NCBI GenBank assembly: GCA_033961575.1
Contig: CM066730.1
Span: forward strand, 119,315,523 to 119,379,522
Origin: Aselliscus stoliczkanus
Lineage: Eukaryota; Chordata; Mammalia; Chiroptera; Hipposideridae
Reading direction: 5' to 3'
DNA: 64,000 nt
Made by a program: the position numbers and the translations under genes
Shown here: positions 35,769 to 47,111 of the stretch, in pieces
Layout: every line of letters starts with the position of its first letter
How positions within the stretch are numbered: the stretch's first letter is position 1
The notes under the pieces: generated by a model
Told to the model about the DNA's origin: nothing
Databases searched by the model: none
The model's input: only the letters and a program-made list of their open reading frames with translations

Positions 35769-38700
35769 ACAATTCAGAAAACTATTCAAAAATTGATCTT
35801 TCATCTCTAGTCTCTTATGCTCACACAACATTGGTTTGCTTAAGATAACTGTATGCCTTTTAAACATTTCTAAGAGGTCTGGGTCGTATAGCTTCATAAA
35901 GCATATATATAATAGAGAAATGTGTACAAGATTCAAGGGATAGCATTTTTTTTTTTTTTCACAGCAGGTATAGGTTTTGGTGAGCTCAATTGTATTGGGT
36001 TGCCTGTTTTGTTGTTTATTTCAGTCATCTATAATGTTAAAAGCCAGTATACCTAAAACAGCATTTCATAATCATTAATTCAGGAAAATTTTACCAGTTA
36101 AAATAGGCTTTAAAAATCAAACTGACCTCTGAAGTCTTCTGAGAAACTGAACACCCAATAAACAGTAATAACATCAGGAGAAGGATGAAAACTCTACAGA
36201 AGCCTTAAGAGATGAGGGGTGGTCTGTAGCCAGTATTTAGAACACTTACAGTACATTTAATTAGCCTAATTACATGGTACACACACAGCTTATTATTAAT
36301 GCCCTCTGTCAGACATGATAACCTGGCCTCAAAAGCCTTGTGGCCCTAGTGCCTTGAACTGAACTTGGATCATGTCCAGGCATTTCCATCAGTTCCATAC
36401 GTTTTGGATCCAAGCATCAGTAATATACACAAAGTGCACGTTGGTTAAAAATGTGATATCCTTAAACATTCACTTTTTTTTTTTTTTTTGCTTGGTGCAT
36501 TTAGCTACCATAATGTGTTTCTGTAATCATTTGGAGACTCAAAGTGACATAACAGAAAATTCTCATTCCATACCATTCAAGTGATAATTAAGACTGTCAT
36601 GAGTTAATCTCCAAATCCAGTACCATTCATTCACACATCCTTAGCACTGCTTCTAATCTGCCAATTCATCACTAGCAGGAAGTATGTGATCCAGCCTCTG
36701 CACCAAAAAGCATACTAATTTTATTACCCTGTGAAGCAATCCTCATCTATACTGAACATGCTAGTCACTTTTCATACTAATGTTTGAGATTCAATGCAAC
36801 AATTTCATGGAAAGAGAAATATCTGGAACACAGGTAGTTTTATTTGTAAAACACTGCAGGAATTACGGTTTTTAAAGAAAATTTCAATATCAATAAAATA
36901 TGAAGAGCTGTTTTTATTACAAAACTTCAACTTGTATGCATTCTTTCAAGTTTTTCTACTTAGAAGGTTATAACCGCAATAAAAATTTTACTGAGTTAAA
37001 ATTTTTTACAAAACACTCTATTCCATGAGAGCATCATAAAGGTCAGTTTGAAGCCTGAGGTTTAAAGTTGAATTGATGGAAAAGTACATTTTCTTTTTTT
37101 TCATTTAAATACATAAACAGGCATCCTGAGAACACCCCTGTAACAAGTGCACATGAATTCCTTTTGAAATTTGGCAATGAATTTGTGCATGATACTTTTT
37201 CTCATTTTGGGGAGAGGATAGCAATGTTGATTTTCTGTCAAATAACTCCCTTTTAAAACCAGTTGTTGTACTGGTTAAAATATTATATGTAAGTACCCTC
37301 AAATAAATGTAAATGAGTTTGAGTTGACAACATATTTAAGTAACTTACACACTCATACGGATTCTCTTCTACATAAATGAATTTAAAAGCCTGTAAGATG
37401 AATACAATACAGATGTATAAACTATAATTTCCTTTTGCAAATAGAAAAAACACAAGCCTGTATTTTAACATAAACTAAGAGATCAATCTGGACTAATGTG
37501 TATCAAACTACATCTAAAACAAATGGAAGCAAGCATTCCTTTTTATTAATAGACCAGTAGAGTTAACTGTCCCTGGGAAGAGGTACAATAATGTGACTTT
37601 ATAAAAGTTCACAGTTGTGACCTTCACAAAAAGAAACAATCAAGGATGTGGAAATTGTGTACCCAGGTAAAGTTTGGGCAGACCCAAAGAAACTACTGGG
37701 CTAATAAGTAGAGTAATGCATCAGTCAAGTAGATTATTAATTTTAAACCTAAGAAATTAATTTGTACTAGGAAGAAGACTGTAGAGAAATTAACATGTAT
37801 AAATTTTTTAAAAGAAATTAGTTTTAAAAATGATTCTTCTTTTGATGGCAAAGATGAATGACAGCTTCCAAATTGTATTCTCTAAGATAAAGACTCATAA
37901 CAAATTAATTTCTAAAGAGAACATGAACCATTTAGGTACTACGTACTTGTTCACATACCAGTTTTAAGAACTACCTCAAGAGAAACAGCACTACTTGAAT
38001 CATCAATACTTTTTTTTTTTTTTTAATTAATTACTGAACCGGCCTGACCCTCCTTAGCTTGGACACTGGGATGTGCGTATCACACAACAGTGTATAGTTT
38101 CAGATTTTCATAGGAAAAAGTATAACAAAACAAAAAACAAGTGTTTGATTATACAATGCCCCTTCTAGTAAATACAATTTTGTAAATTCCTAAAGGATTT
38201 TAACTGAAGAAATCTGAATACTCTTCTCAGAATATAAAATCTGTCTGAATGTTAATATAATTTCTTATAGTCAATCTCCAACTTGTTAGGTATTAACTAC
38301 ATGTGAATATACTACACTCCTCCATTGTTACCCTACTATTAAATATTGATATTTTATTATAGTGTCTACCTTACTATATCCACATTTAGATACATAAATA
38401 TATAGTTGAAAACTTTTTCTCATTACTCTTTTTAAATTCAATAGACATGACTAAATGGGTCCACATAACATAAAGTGATTTCTAACTTGGTGGAAACACT
38501 TGAGAGAACCACCAAGCTTTAGAAGAATTTAGTATATATGCTTATGATGTAGACAGGGAAATTCTATTTGTTGAGATTCAATTATATGATATTTGAACCT
38601 TTCCATAATAACAAATATTGTCATTCACAGCTGCCTATAGGGATAGTTATAATCCTCAAACCGTGAAAGTATGTTTTAGGAATTTCTTCTCACTTCTACT

Positions 38701-38999
38701 GCTGAAAAATCAATTTTTTTTAAATGATGTTCAATTTGATTGCAGTATTTCCAACCTTCCTTTTTTTTATTTTTATTTTTTAAGTTCTGGTGCAATCCAA
38801 CAAACAAAATACTTTCAGTATATTTCCCTGTTGAAACTTATCTGCCAGATTTTGAGCACGGGTAATAGGTGTAGAATATAAATTTATTATATTCTTTTTA
38901 GCATCTAGAACCATCCGGGAACTTCACTGTATTCTTTCACATATCCATGGATTAGAAGGGAACTAAATATACCCATGGGGAGGGGGCCAGTGGGAAAGG
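35769..38999. other. Repeat-poor AT-rich flank below ADGRL3 (possible distal 3' UTR)
   Basis: No gene, SINE or LINE is recognised here. A short T run followed by ACTGAACCGGCC at about 38010-38045 could be a small decayed retroposon end but is too short to classify. The lack of young insertions, in contrast with the region below 35.8 kb, would fit a long 3' UTR or conserved flank. Confidence 0.4.
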
Positions 39000-40342
39000 A
39001 CCAGTGTGTTAAAGCCAATTATGTATCATACATAAAAGTGCACATTAACTACTTGAAAAAATTCACATTTATTTACTGTCAAACCGTGTTAAACTTTACA
39101 CTGGATATTAGTGATGGGCTCATTATTAACAGGTTTACACAAAGGGATGAAAAGAAAGAATTTTGCTGAAACAATTTACATTTCATTAGAACTTTATCAT
39201 AAAATAAATTAATTACTAAATATAGGCAGAAGGACTATGGAAGAGTAATATTTATGTTTTATTTTATTTTTTAAAAAATAGGCACCTTTTGTTCACTAGA
39301 AAGTTTGTGAGAAGTGCCCAGTGCCCTCTTTGCCGTCTGTTCAAGAATAAACAGAGGGGTGACACATAATCTTTTCTAGATTTCACCACATTTGTGCAAG
39401 GCATGGCATAACTGGCTTCAAAGAGTTTTCTCCCCATAAAACACACGCTTTTGGCAATAAGAAATTTAAATGTAAGAATAAAACTAACTTGTCAAAGCAG
39501 AACACTGTATACAGTGAAAAATAAGTGAAAATGGGTGGAACTTACCATGACAAAGTGTAAGAAAAAACATTTCATAACATATGTGCAACCAAGAGCTTTT
39601 CACAATATTTTCTTCAAACTCTTTAAAATTATTTTAATGACAATTATATTTCAGTTGGACACAAATGTATTTATTTTACCCTAGCAATAGAACAAAATAT
39701 AATTTCTTTAGCCATTTTTCATGAGAATAGTTCATTGTACAGTTGAGGAAACATATGAAATAAGGCCTGTGGCTTGATTGCTAGTGGTTAAACATGTTTT
39801 TAATCTTTGCCTTAATGTAAAAGATTTGCAGTGAACTGCAAACTGATGCAGAATATCTCTCCTGCGTTTCCAAGTCTTGTCAGGAACAGTAAGGTACAGT
39901 AAATTTGTCCCACAGGATTTTAAAGCCTACGTCTTGTATATAATACAATGCAGGCCTACAAAAATGGTGCAGCCATATTTACAAATTTAGTTCGCAAACT
40001 GCTGCAGTAAAATGGCTGGAAAGTTTTCTTTTGCTTTTTTTTTTTTTTTTTTTTTTTTTCACAATTTCTCTAAACAGCAGCAGAATCTTAAAATACCTGG
40101 TTGGCATCTCTTTTCTTTGTAACAAATAATTCATTTTAGTATACTCTGTGTATATACAAAGTTTTTGTATGTTTTATAAAAATTCACAGAACTGCAAGGT
40201 TCAGTCATCTCGTTTACACTGGAGGAACCACAGGTCAACAGAGCCGTCTCTTCAGGCAGAGTTTGAGGGGGCTGCATCGGGCCTCGGGAGTCTTTGCTTA
40301 TCAATCCTTGCGTGGGGCCCCTGGAATTCCTTAGTTGCACTA
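39000..40342 (-). other. ADGRL3: ADGRL3 3' UTR, proximal part (distal end not fixed)
   Basis: Sequence directly after the stop codon in transcript orientation. It is AT-rich and contains no recognisable SINE, LINE or LTR. A 26-base T run on the plus strand (about 40034-40059) would appear as an A tract in the mRNA. Possible AATAAA hexamers on the minus strand lie near 39670, 39255 and 39065, with another near 36915, but nothing in the sequence alone picks the real cleavage site. The lower boundary given is arbitrary. Confidence 0.55.
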
Positions 40343-41097
40343 TTAGAGACTTGTCACCAGCTGCATCTGTCCTTCTCTGACGTCTCCTTCTGGGATACAT
40401 CCTTCTTTGTTAATGGGGATGATGTAGCCATCGCTGTTCCCCCTGCTGATCTGGTAGCACATCTGAAGCTGCCGGCCAGCTCCGAGGTTTGGCATACTCT
40501 TATAGTAAATGTCCTCATTCTCACTCCTCCTGGAGGGAGACAGGTCTTCTTCCATGTCGGGGCTGCTCTCCTGATAGGGAGAGTCTCTCAGGTTGGGCAT
40601 GCTTGTGTAAAGAGAGTCCCTGTTGGGGGACTGGAGGCGGTCCTCCGCCTCCGCTGTCAGCTGGGAGACGTAGCTGTCCGTCCCCTCAGGCTTCCCCTTC
40701 TTCTGGGGCTGGTAGAGAAGGGAGTGAGTCCGCTGAGGGATGAGCGGCGCCTCCAGTTCCTTGTGGTGGAGCTCCAGCCCTGGGTGGTCCCCGTGCATTA
40801 AGGAGGAGGCGTCGGCCACGATCGCGTCATCCTCGCTGCTGCTGCCTCCGATCACAGGTTTGACTGGCAGGGTGAGCTCCAGCGTGTGCGTCTTGCTGCT
40901 GCCCCGGAGGTTGTTGTGCACTAACTCTGAAATGATCATTTTCTCAAAAGCAGTGTCATTCAGACTTAGTCCACAGTCCACCACCTGCACGCTGTCATTA
41001 TAGTCCCCTTTGCGCAGTGAGTAGCTGTTGTTGAAGTTACCATTTAGCGGTAGAGTATCCATGGCACTTGTATCCCTGGCATTGTTCAGTGAATGTC
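40343..41097 (-). CDS. ADGRL3: ADGRL3 terminal coding exon: cytoplasmic tail and PDZ ligand
   Basis: The last coding exon has 755 nt, about 250 residues and a TAA stop. It begins [20 protein letters not shown] after the acceptor ttctgtttcag (AG at 41099-41098). Features include [18 protein letters not shown], repeated short blocks of the type [11 protein letters not shown] and [11 protein letters not shown], and the end [14 protein letters not shown]. The last residues form a class I PDZ ligand, known in latrophilins to bind SHANK scaffolds. The exon is GC-rich with several CpG sites, unlike its AT-rich surroundings, as usual for constrained coding sequence. An open frame of 217 codons on the opposite strand is a shadow of this exon. 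Confidence 0.97.
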
Positions 41098-44000
41098 CTG
41101 AAACAGAAAACGGGCAGTTTCCGTCATTGCCTCTGTTCCTTCCTAAAGGGTCTTTTTTAGATCTTTTGAACAAAACTTTTTAATGTCGTTCAGGACAAAG
41201 TTGTATTTGAAAGCTCACACTTGAAAAGTGACAAGGCTTTCCCGCATTCCCAACCATAAACGGTGCAACCCCTCAGATAATAGGAAAAAGTGTGAGAGAA
41301 TAATATTGTATTCCAGGCCAGGGAAATAGCATACAGAATAGTACTTTATCAATTTCGGGGGGTGGGGGGATGGTAGTTCATTCATCTGGGGTCAAATCTC
41401 TGACACTCTTACAAAAAAAAAGACTTCACTCCATGCCCTTGCATAGTTAATGCAAAGCAATTCGTTATTGACATGTACATTTTAAAGTACAAGACTATGG
41501 TTTAGAAAAATAAAATTAACAGAATTTGTCCTAAACAACACTAAATTAAAAAGGAATACATCACATACAAAAACTGAAGGCAAAAATGTATAACATAAAC
41601 CCACATAACTGGCAAGCAACTTTTTAAACCACATACTAACATTTCCTTTTTCTGGAGATGAAGTAAAAACAAAGAATGAAAAAAAAAAAATGGACAGATA
41701 CAAAGAATTCATGTTAAACAAAGACAGCCATCTCTCATACTGACTGGACCGGGGCCCACAAGCACCATCCGACAACACGACAGACAGCAGGTGGGATGAC
41801 TCACTTTGGACAACTCACATCATGTCTGTCTGCTCAGGCTATCTGGCCTAAGAGTAGCTGATATATAAAAGAAAGTAAAATGATTTATTGTAACATGATG
41901 AAGAATTTCTAAGCGTCTCAGCAACTTAGAGCAAGGGTTCAACAAATTAGATATAAGCAATAGCAGCCTTTTATTTTTCGTTTAGTATTTCTTATTATTT
42001 TGATTTTTTTTTTTGATATTAATACTCTCTCTAAAAGCAATGGCCCCAGGCTCTTGATGGTCAAAGTGTTGGCCTGCAGCCCTGCAGTCTGCATCAGTCA
42101 CAGTGACAGCACCAAATGGACCAGCAGTCTACTGCCCGAGACTGGCCCACAGACACCACCGGCATGGAGGTTAAATGCAGAAATGTTCAAGGTTTCTTAG
42201 GTATGGGTCACAGAAATTAAACCAAGAATAAATATTAACTATGGAATGGGAAAAGGGTGTCAGCCTTGGCTAATATATTTGCATCTCTAAAGGAATGAAA
42301 GACTGGGTAAGTCTGCTGAAGATATGAAAAGAGTGTTTAAGAGGAAAAAAAATATGGTTGACATGCTCACTTTGAATCAGAGTTGTATTTTCTACAGACA
42401 CATAAACATGTAAACTAAGACATCACGGTGCTTTTCAGGCAAATGAAAAAAAAAGAGAGAAAAATTAAATGGTCTGCATCATGGAAAGTTAGGTTATTCA
42501 TTCTCAAAATCCTAAAGAAAAAAAAAATCACTTGTCTACAGATAGGTCTGGAAAAAAAAAAAGAATGAAATGATGTTACTGAAATGAAACTGACCACTGT
42601 GAGGCTGCTGCATTGTATGCAAGGCTTGGAGGAGTTTAGAAAAAAAATTTAATTCTTGGAAAAAATAGGAAATTTCCCTTTTTAGTGCTTACTCCACTCT
42701 TAAAGCTGCAGATTATCCTAGAAAACTCAATTTCATGACCAATAAATATCTGATAATGGTTCGATAAATTATCATTAGCAGAAAATGAGAAAATGGGGGG
42801 GATTATATTTGTTGGTATTTGGTGGTAATTTTTAAAACTCTGATCTAACTTCTACATTTGAAAACCTGACAATTACATTTATATCATGCTCCATGTATAA
42901 CAAAATGAAGTCATGACAGTTATTTGTAAGGCTTCCTTTAGCTTGATTGACACAATTCTCTAGGTTTTTAAATTCATATATGCACCACGATCTTTATTTA
43001 TAAGATCCACCACTAGGAAACATTTGGTGTTTTATGTTATAGGTGACACATGGATCACTTGCTAACATTTGTTTCCTCTGTAGAGGTTCGATCTTGTCAA
43101 TTTTTTTCTTTTTATTATTTCTGAATAAAGATAAAAATATATACTGGGTAATCCAAAAGGTGTTTTCTATGATATACTGCAGATTTAAGCCCATCTTAGA
43201 CTGGTTTTGAAGAGGCAACTTTTTCTGCCCAAGTTCAGGTAATTCAGTTGAAGACTTTCCACAAGCCTGTAGCAAGATGACTGTGGGAATGCAGAAACAA
43301 TAAGTCAATTATGAAGCATTCTGGATGACAGAACCTCGGGCTTGAAAGAGCAAATTATTTCAGCATTGTGTGTACTTCGGTATGGACAGCATTTGCTACA
43401 GACCTCGAATATTGACAAAAGTCAGTACAGACAGATGTACTGCTTGAATTTGGTAATGTTTTAGTTGCAAATTGTGAACCACTTGCCCGCTGAGTGTACT
43501 TCATGACTGCTACTTATGTTTTTAATTGTGCCGGTTAAAAATCATGCTGAAAAAATTTACATTTGATAGGCAAAGTTAAGTTTTACTCCCATACTTGTCT
43601 CTCTGTAGGTTGCTAGAGGAAAGCATAAGGAAAGTAAGAAAAACAAGAGAATGAAAAGAAAAGCTGCAGTTACGTTAAAAAGAATTTTAAGGAAAAAAAA
43701 CAGAAACAAAGTTCTGTTGTAAATTTAGCGGCAAATATCAGTCATAAATAAAGATTATATGCTAGCAGTAATTATGGGATAAATTTTACCAAAATCATGA
43801 AAATTCTGATAATATTAAATATATATGCTAGTAAAAAAAATAAGCTATTAGAAAACAGTAATATAGGATGGGTTAGTGACAATCTCTTCCCCTCCCCCAA
43901 CTAAAAAAACCCCCAAAAAACTATAGTTATAAACTGACTAATATTAACTTTATTTTCAAAAAAAAATTTTTTTTTTTTAAAGAGAAATAAAAAACTACCA

Positions 44001-44471
44001 TAAAGCTGCACTATACTATAGTTTGGTTATATTGATAATGCTGGATGTAGTTTTCTATACCTAGGCATCCAAATTATCTTTTATTAGCTAATTCATTCCA
44101 AAAGCAAATTCTCTCAGCACGCTTTAGAGTCAACTCAACAGTACATTACATAGATAGGATACCTCTAAATGATATAAATCTTGAAGATGGGCTCTCGGAC
44201 CATGTGATGTCAGTCCTGTAATAATATATTAAGATTTATGCCACCTGTGTCAAAAACATGGATAATTATTGGTAAATACTATCATGACTGAATACTATAA
44301 TATAGTGCAGTTTTAGAAGCCTGGCATGGTCAATACCATTTTTTTTTAAATTGAGAAATTAAAGATGTAATAATAAACATATGGCAACTAGAGTACTCCA
44401 GAAAAAGTGCAAAGATCAGAGCTCTGTTTAGCAATGAAGAAAGGTAGTTTTATTCGTAAGTATAAGCACAC
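41098..44471 (-). other. ADGRL3: ADGRL3 intron before the terminal exon
   Basis: Intron of about 3.4 kb with GT-AG ends. It is AT-rich without a clear transposon. A GC-richer patch at about 42035-42180 stands out but I could not make it a convincing exon. The rest shows no recognisable structure. Confidence 0.8.
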
Positions 44472-44600
44472 CTGGTGAGTTAAATACAGGAGCTGAAGGG
44501 GCATTACATACAACTGTTTCAGCGAGCAATGTGTTATAGGGGTTGTTAGTGCCGTGGGGTCGAAGAAGAGGGTTTGTTAGTAGGTAATTGCCAGTCATTC
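44472..44600 (-). CDS. ADGRL3: ADGRL3 probable cassette exon: cytoplasmic tail, MTGNYLL segment
   Basis: This 129-nt exon completes a Gly codon, then encodes [19 protein letters not shown] through SAPVFNSP and leaves one base of another Gly codon. It has the same phase at both ends, so it is skippable in frame. The acceptor is gctttag immediately after an uninterrupted run of 34 T on the transcribed strand plus a further pyrimidine-rich stretch; the donor is CACCAG|gtgtg, weaker than the consensus. The segment is recognised from latrophilin-3 and is diagnostic against the paralogues. Confidence 0.94.
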
Positions 44601-44604
44601 CTAA

Positions 44605-44643
<39 letters not shown>

Positions 44644-46343
44644 AAAGAAAGAAAGAAAAAAATACATCAGTTTTCTTATTTTAACTTTACAGTTGCAGTT
44701 AAGTACTTTTTGTATTCACCAAGGGTAGTAGACAAGTTGGCAACAGAAAATCTGCTGAAATTTTCTGACTGTATTTGAACTACTAATTTGAAGGAGAAAG
44801 GGGAGAGGGAAGTTAAATTTCAGTAATTCACAGGTGCTTTCTAAGTCCCCCAAGTAAACACCTGCTGAGGATGACATTTACTAATTTATACAAAATCACT
44901 GTTAAACAAAAATGGCAATTAAATGCACAGAGATCAACATTATGTTTCAAGATGTTACTGCTTAATATTAAAAACCTAACCACTGAGGCCCAGAAGAGGG
45001 AATCTCAAACTTTCAGAATTTACAGGTGTGGGATTATCCCTCATGAAAACATCTGTGTTAATACCAACTTTGATATAAGCAGGAGGAAAAACAACTTCAA
45101 ACAGATAAAAAGTATGACACACTGCACAAAGCTTCTCTTAGTAAATGCAAGAGCATACATGCTGAGGGGGGAAAAAAGGAGACTGCATATAATGAATTAT
45201 TAGACCATTCACAAATTTCATATAACAAGAATTTTCATTCTGTAATTTTATTTGCCAGGTTTCAAAAAATGAATCATTGAATAAGTAATTTCCTTTTTGA
45301 TAGTCATCTTAACAAAATCAGGCAAAAAAAACATCAGAGCAATGGAACAAACATACATTTCATTCATCCTAACTGACAAATTACAAACCTTTCAATACTT
45401 ATCAAACATATATTTTGCATAGCTAATGTAATCTAACTAAAAATATTTTAAAATTCAACTTGATTTTGATGCCATACATACTCCTCTTTTCATTTTAAAC
45501 CAAACTCTCATCAGAACAATATCAACAATGAAAAATGTCCTCAATATTTCATTGTGATAAAATATAACACGGTATATTATCAACCAGTACATCAAAATGG
45601 AAATTACCTGGATAAATTACCTTTCCAAGGATATATGCAATAACATGATTTTTTCCATGCCAAACTGAACTTTGCTATGCCTGCATTCAGGAACATGTGT
45701 GTGGACATGAACTTGGGTCCTTATCTTGCTAAAATATTTTATTTGCCAGTTTATTTTAAGAATTATATTGATTATATGATAAATTTTAAGTTGTCATAGT
45801 AGACACACAAAAAATAGTAACTCGAAGAGAAAGAATTAATTTGTAAATCCTCACGTATTTTGTTTATGAATATTTACTATAAATATTATGACACTTTTTA
45901 CTGTTTGAAAATAATATAAAATAGAAAAATTTTGCAAATAAGAATTTTCACTACAAAATTGGCACTATTTAATGTGAATAGTTGTAATTCTAATTGTATT
46001 AATGTTTTAAGAAGAAAACTTGCATAAATGTCTTGGTTTGAAGGATAAATTTGTACTCACTAGGAAAATATTTTAATCTGTGGCAAAGTTATGTTTTCAG
46101 TAATTACTTTTTCTAGCCTTACTCTGTTAATGTGAAGTTCAAAATTATGGCTTTTGCATTACATTACGGAATAAAAAGAATTTATATGTACTTTAATAAA
46201 GGATAAAAGTTGACTCAACAGCTTTAGGAGCTTATGATATAAACCCATTTGAGAGAAAAGGTCCCCATTTTCTCTAGAATTATTGTAAATTGGCAAAAGG
46301 TACAAAATTTATATTGTAAAGTCAAATTTTCCTAGTAACTGAC
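44601..46343 (-). other. ADGRL3: ADGRL3 intron with long T tract at its acceptor
   Basis: Intron of about 1.7 kb. Its 3' end, next to the acceptor of the MTGNYLL exon, is a 34-base homopolymer (plus-strand A at 44608-44641) followed by interrupted GAAA-type sequence. The remainder is AT-rich and unremarkable. Confidence 0.8.
44608..44641 (+). repeat. Poly-A run (T tract of an ADGRL3 acceptor)
   Basis: 34 consecutive A on the plus strand, which is a T tract ending seven bases before the MTGNYLL exon on the transcribed strand. Confidence 0.97.
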
Positions 46344-46440
46344 CTTGATTAAGTGTTGAAGTGCTATTGATGTCACCTGAGATAAAAGAAGATTCAGATT
46401 GTTTTCTCACAGTGTCATTCCACATCCTTCTTATACGACT
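46344..46440 (-). CDS. ADGRL3: ADGRL3 exon: cytoplasmic tail, [11 protein letters not shown] segment
   Basis: This 97-nt exon starts in phase 0 with [18 protein letters not shown], continues [14 protein letters not shown] and ends with one base (G) of a split Gly codon. [14 protein letters not shown] is a signature shared by all three latrophilin tails, and the [11 protein letters not shown] form fits latrophilin-3. The acceptor is ttgatag and the donor is ATCAAG|gtcag. It can join in phase either to the MTGNYLL exon or, skipping that, straight to the terminal exon, because both begin with GA. Confidence 0.95.
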
Positions 46441-46982
46441 CTATCAACATAAAATAGCAAGACATATGTTATGTTAGTTTCCCCAAGCTTACCTTATTAA
46501 AGACACACAAAGATTTACCCTAACAATCTGTGTAGGATTTATCTGTTAGCCTTTTAAAAGAAAATGTGTGTTGATTCTGGTCTAAAGCTAAGGAAGGCTA
46601 TACTAGTCTGTTGTTACTCTAAGGGATATTTAATCTTCTACTCTTAGTATTTTTTTTCCTTTATTGCCCCTTTTTTTTTTAACGTGGAGAATGATTGATT
46701 ATTTAACAAATGTTTACTCAGTGCCTACGATGAGCACTGTGCTGTATGAGCTTAAGATATCCAATGATTAGGAAGTCTACCGCTCAAAAAAGGATGTTCA
46801 CACCTAAAGAAACACCTTGAAGCAACACTTAAGAAGAAATTAAAAACCAAATACTGAAAAAGCAAGTATTTGCTACCTAGATCATTATAATGAGGAGACA
46901 ATTAGTGCATCTGAACAGAACCTGTCTCAGTAGGCTTTCCATAAAGAAGGTTAATTAAAGATGCTGTCAAATTCTTTGTTAC
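46441..46982 (-). other. ADGRL3: ADGRL3 short intron in the tail region
   Basis: Intron of 542 bases with GT-AG ends. A stretch near 46690-46760 (AACAAATGTTTACTCAGTGCC) resembles the 3' end of an old MIR or L2 copy. Nothing else is recognised. Confidence 0.75.
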
Positions 46983-47111
46983 CTGTGTGCCAGAGGAATA
47001 CCGAGCACTGGTTCTGGTGGTTGATGCCTTCACGGAACTGTGGGGACTCTCAGTGGGGAGGCCGCCGCAGCAATATGAGTGTCTGAAGCACTTGCCATAT
47101 TCTTTTCGTAC
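46983..47111 (-). CDS. ADGRL3: ADGRL3 exon: juxtamembrane cytoplasmic tail
   Basis: This 129-nt exon (43 codons, phase 0 at both ends) starts [17 protein letters not shown] and ends [22 protein letters not shown] continues directly from TM7 and is the conserved helix-8-like start of the latrophilin tail, with cysteines (YCC) that are plausible lipidation sites. The rest is rich in Ser and Thr. The acceptor is aatgcag before GTACG and the donor is ACACAG|gtaac. Skipping it would not shift the frame. Confidence 0.95.

Noticed and set aside
40148..40801. 217-codon open frame on the plus strand
   Set aside because: It is exactly antisense to the ADGRL3 terminal exon. The frame is open because of the codon composition of the real gene, and its product has no family signal.
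42035..42180. GC-richer patch in the intron before the ADGRL3 terminal exon, considered as an alternative exon
   Set aside because: Neither strand gave a splice-site pair with a phase-compatible latrophilin-like peptide.
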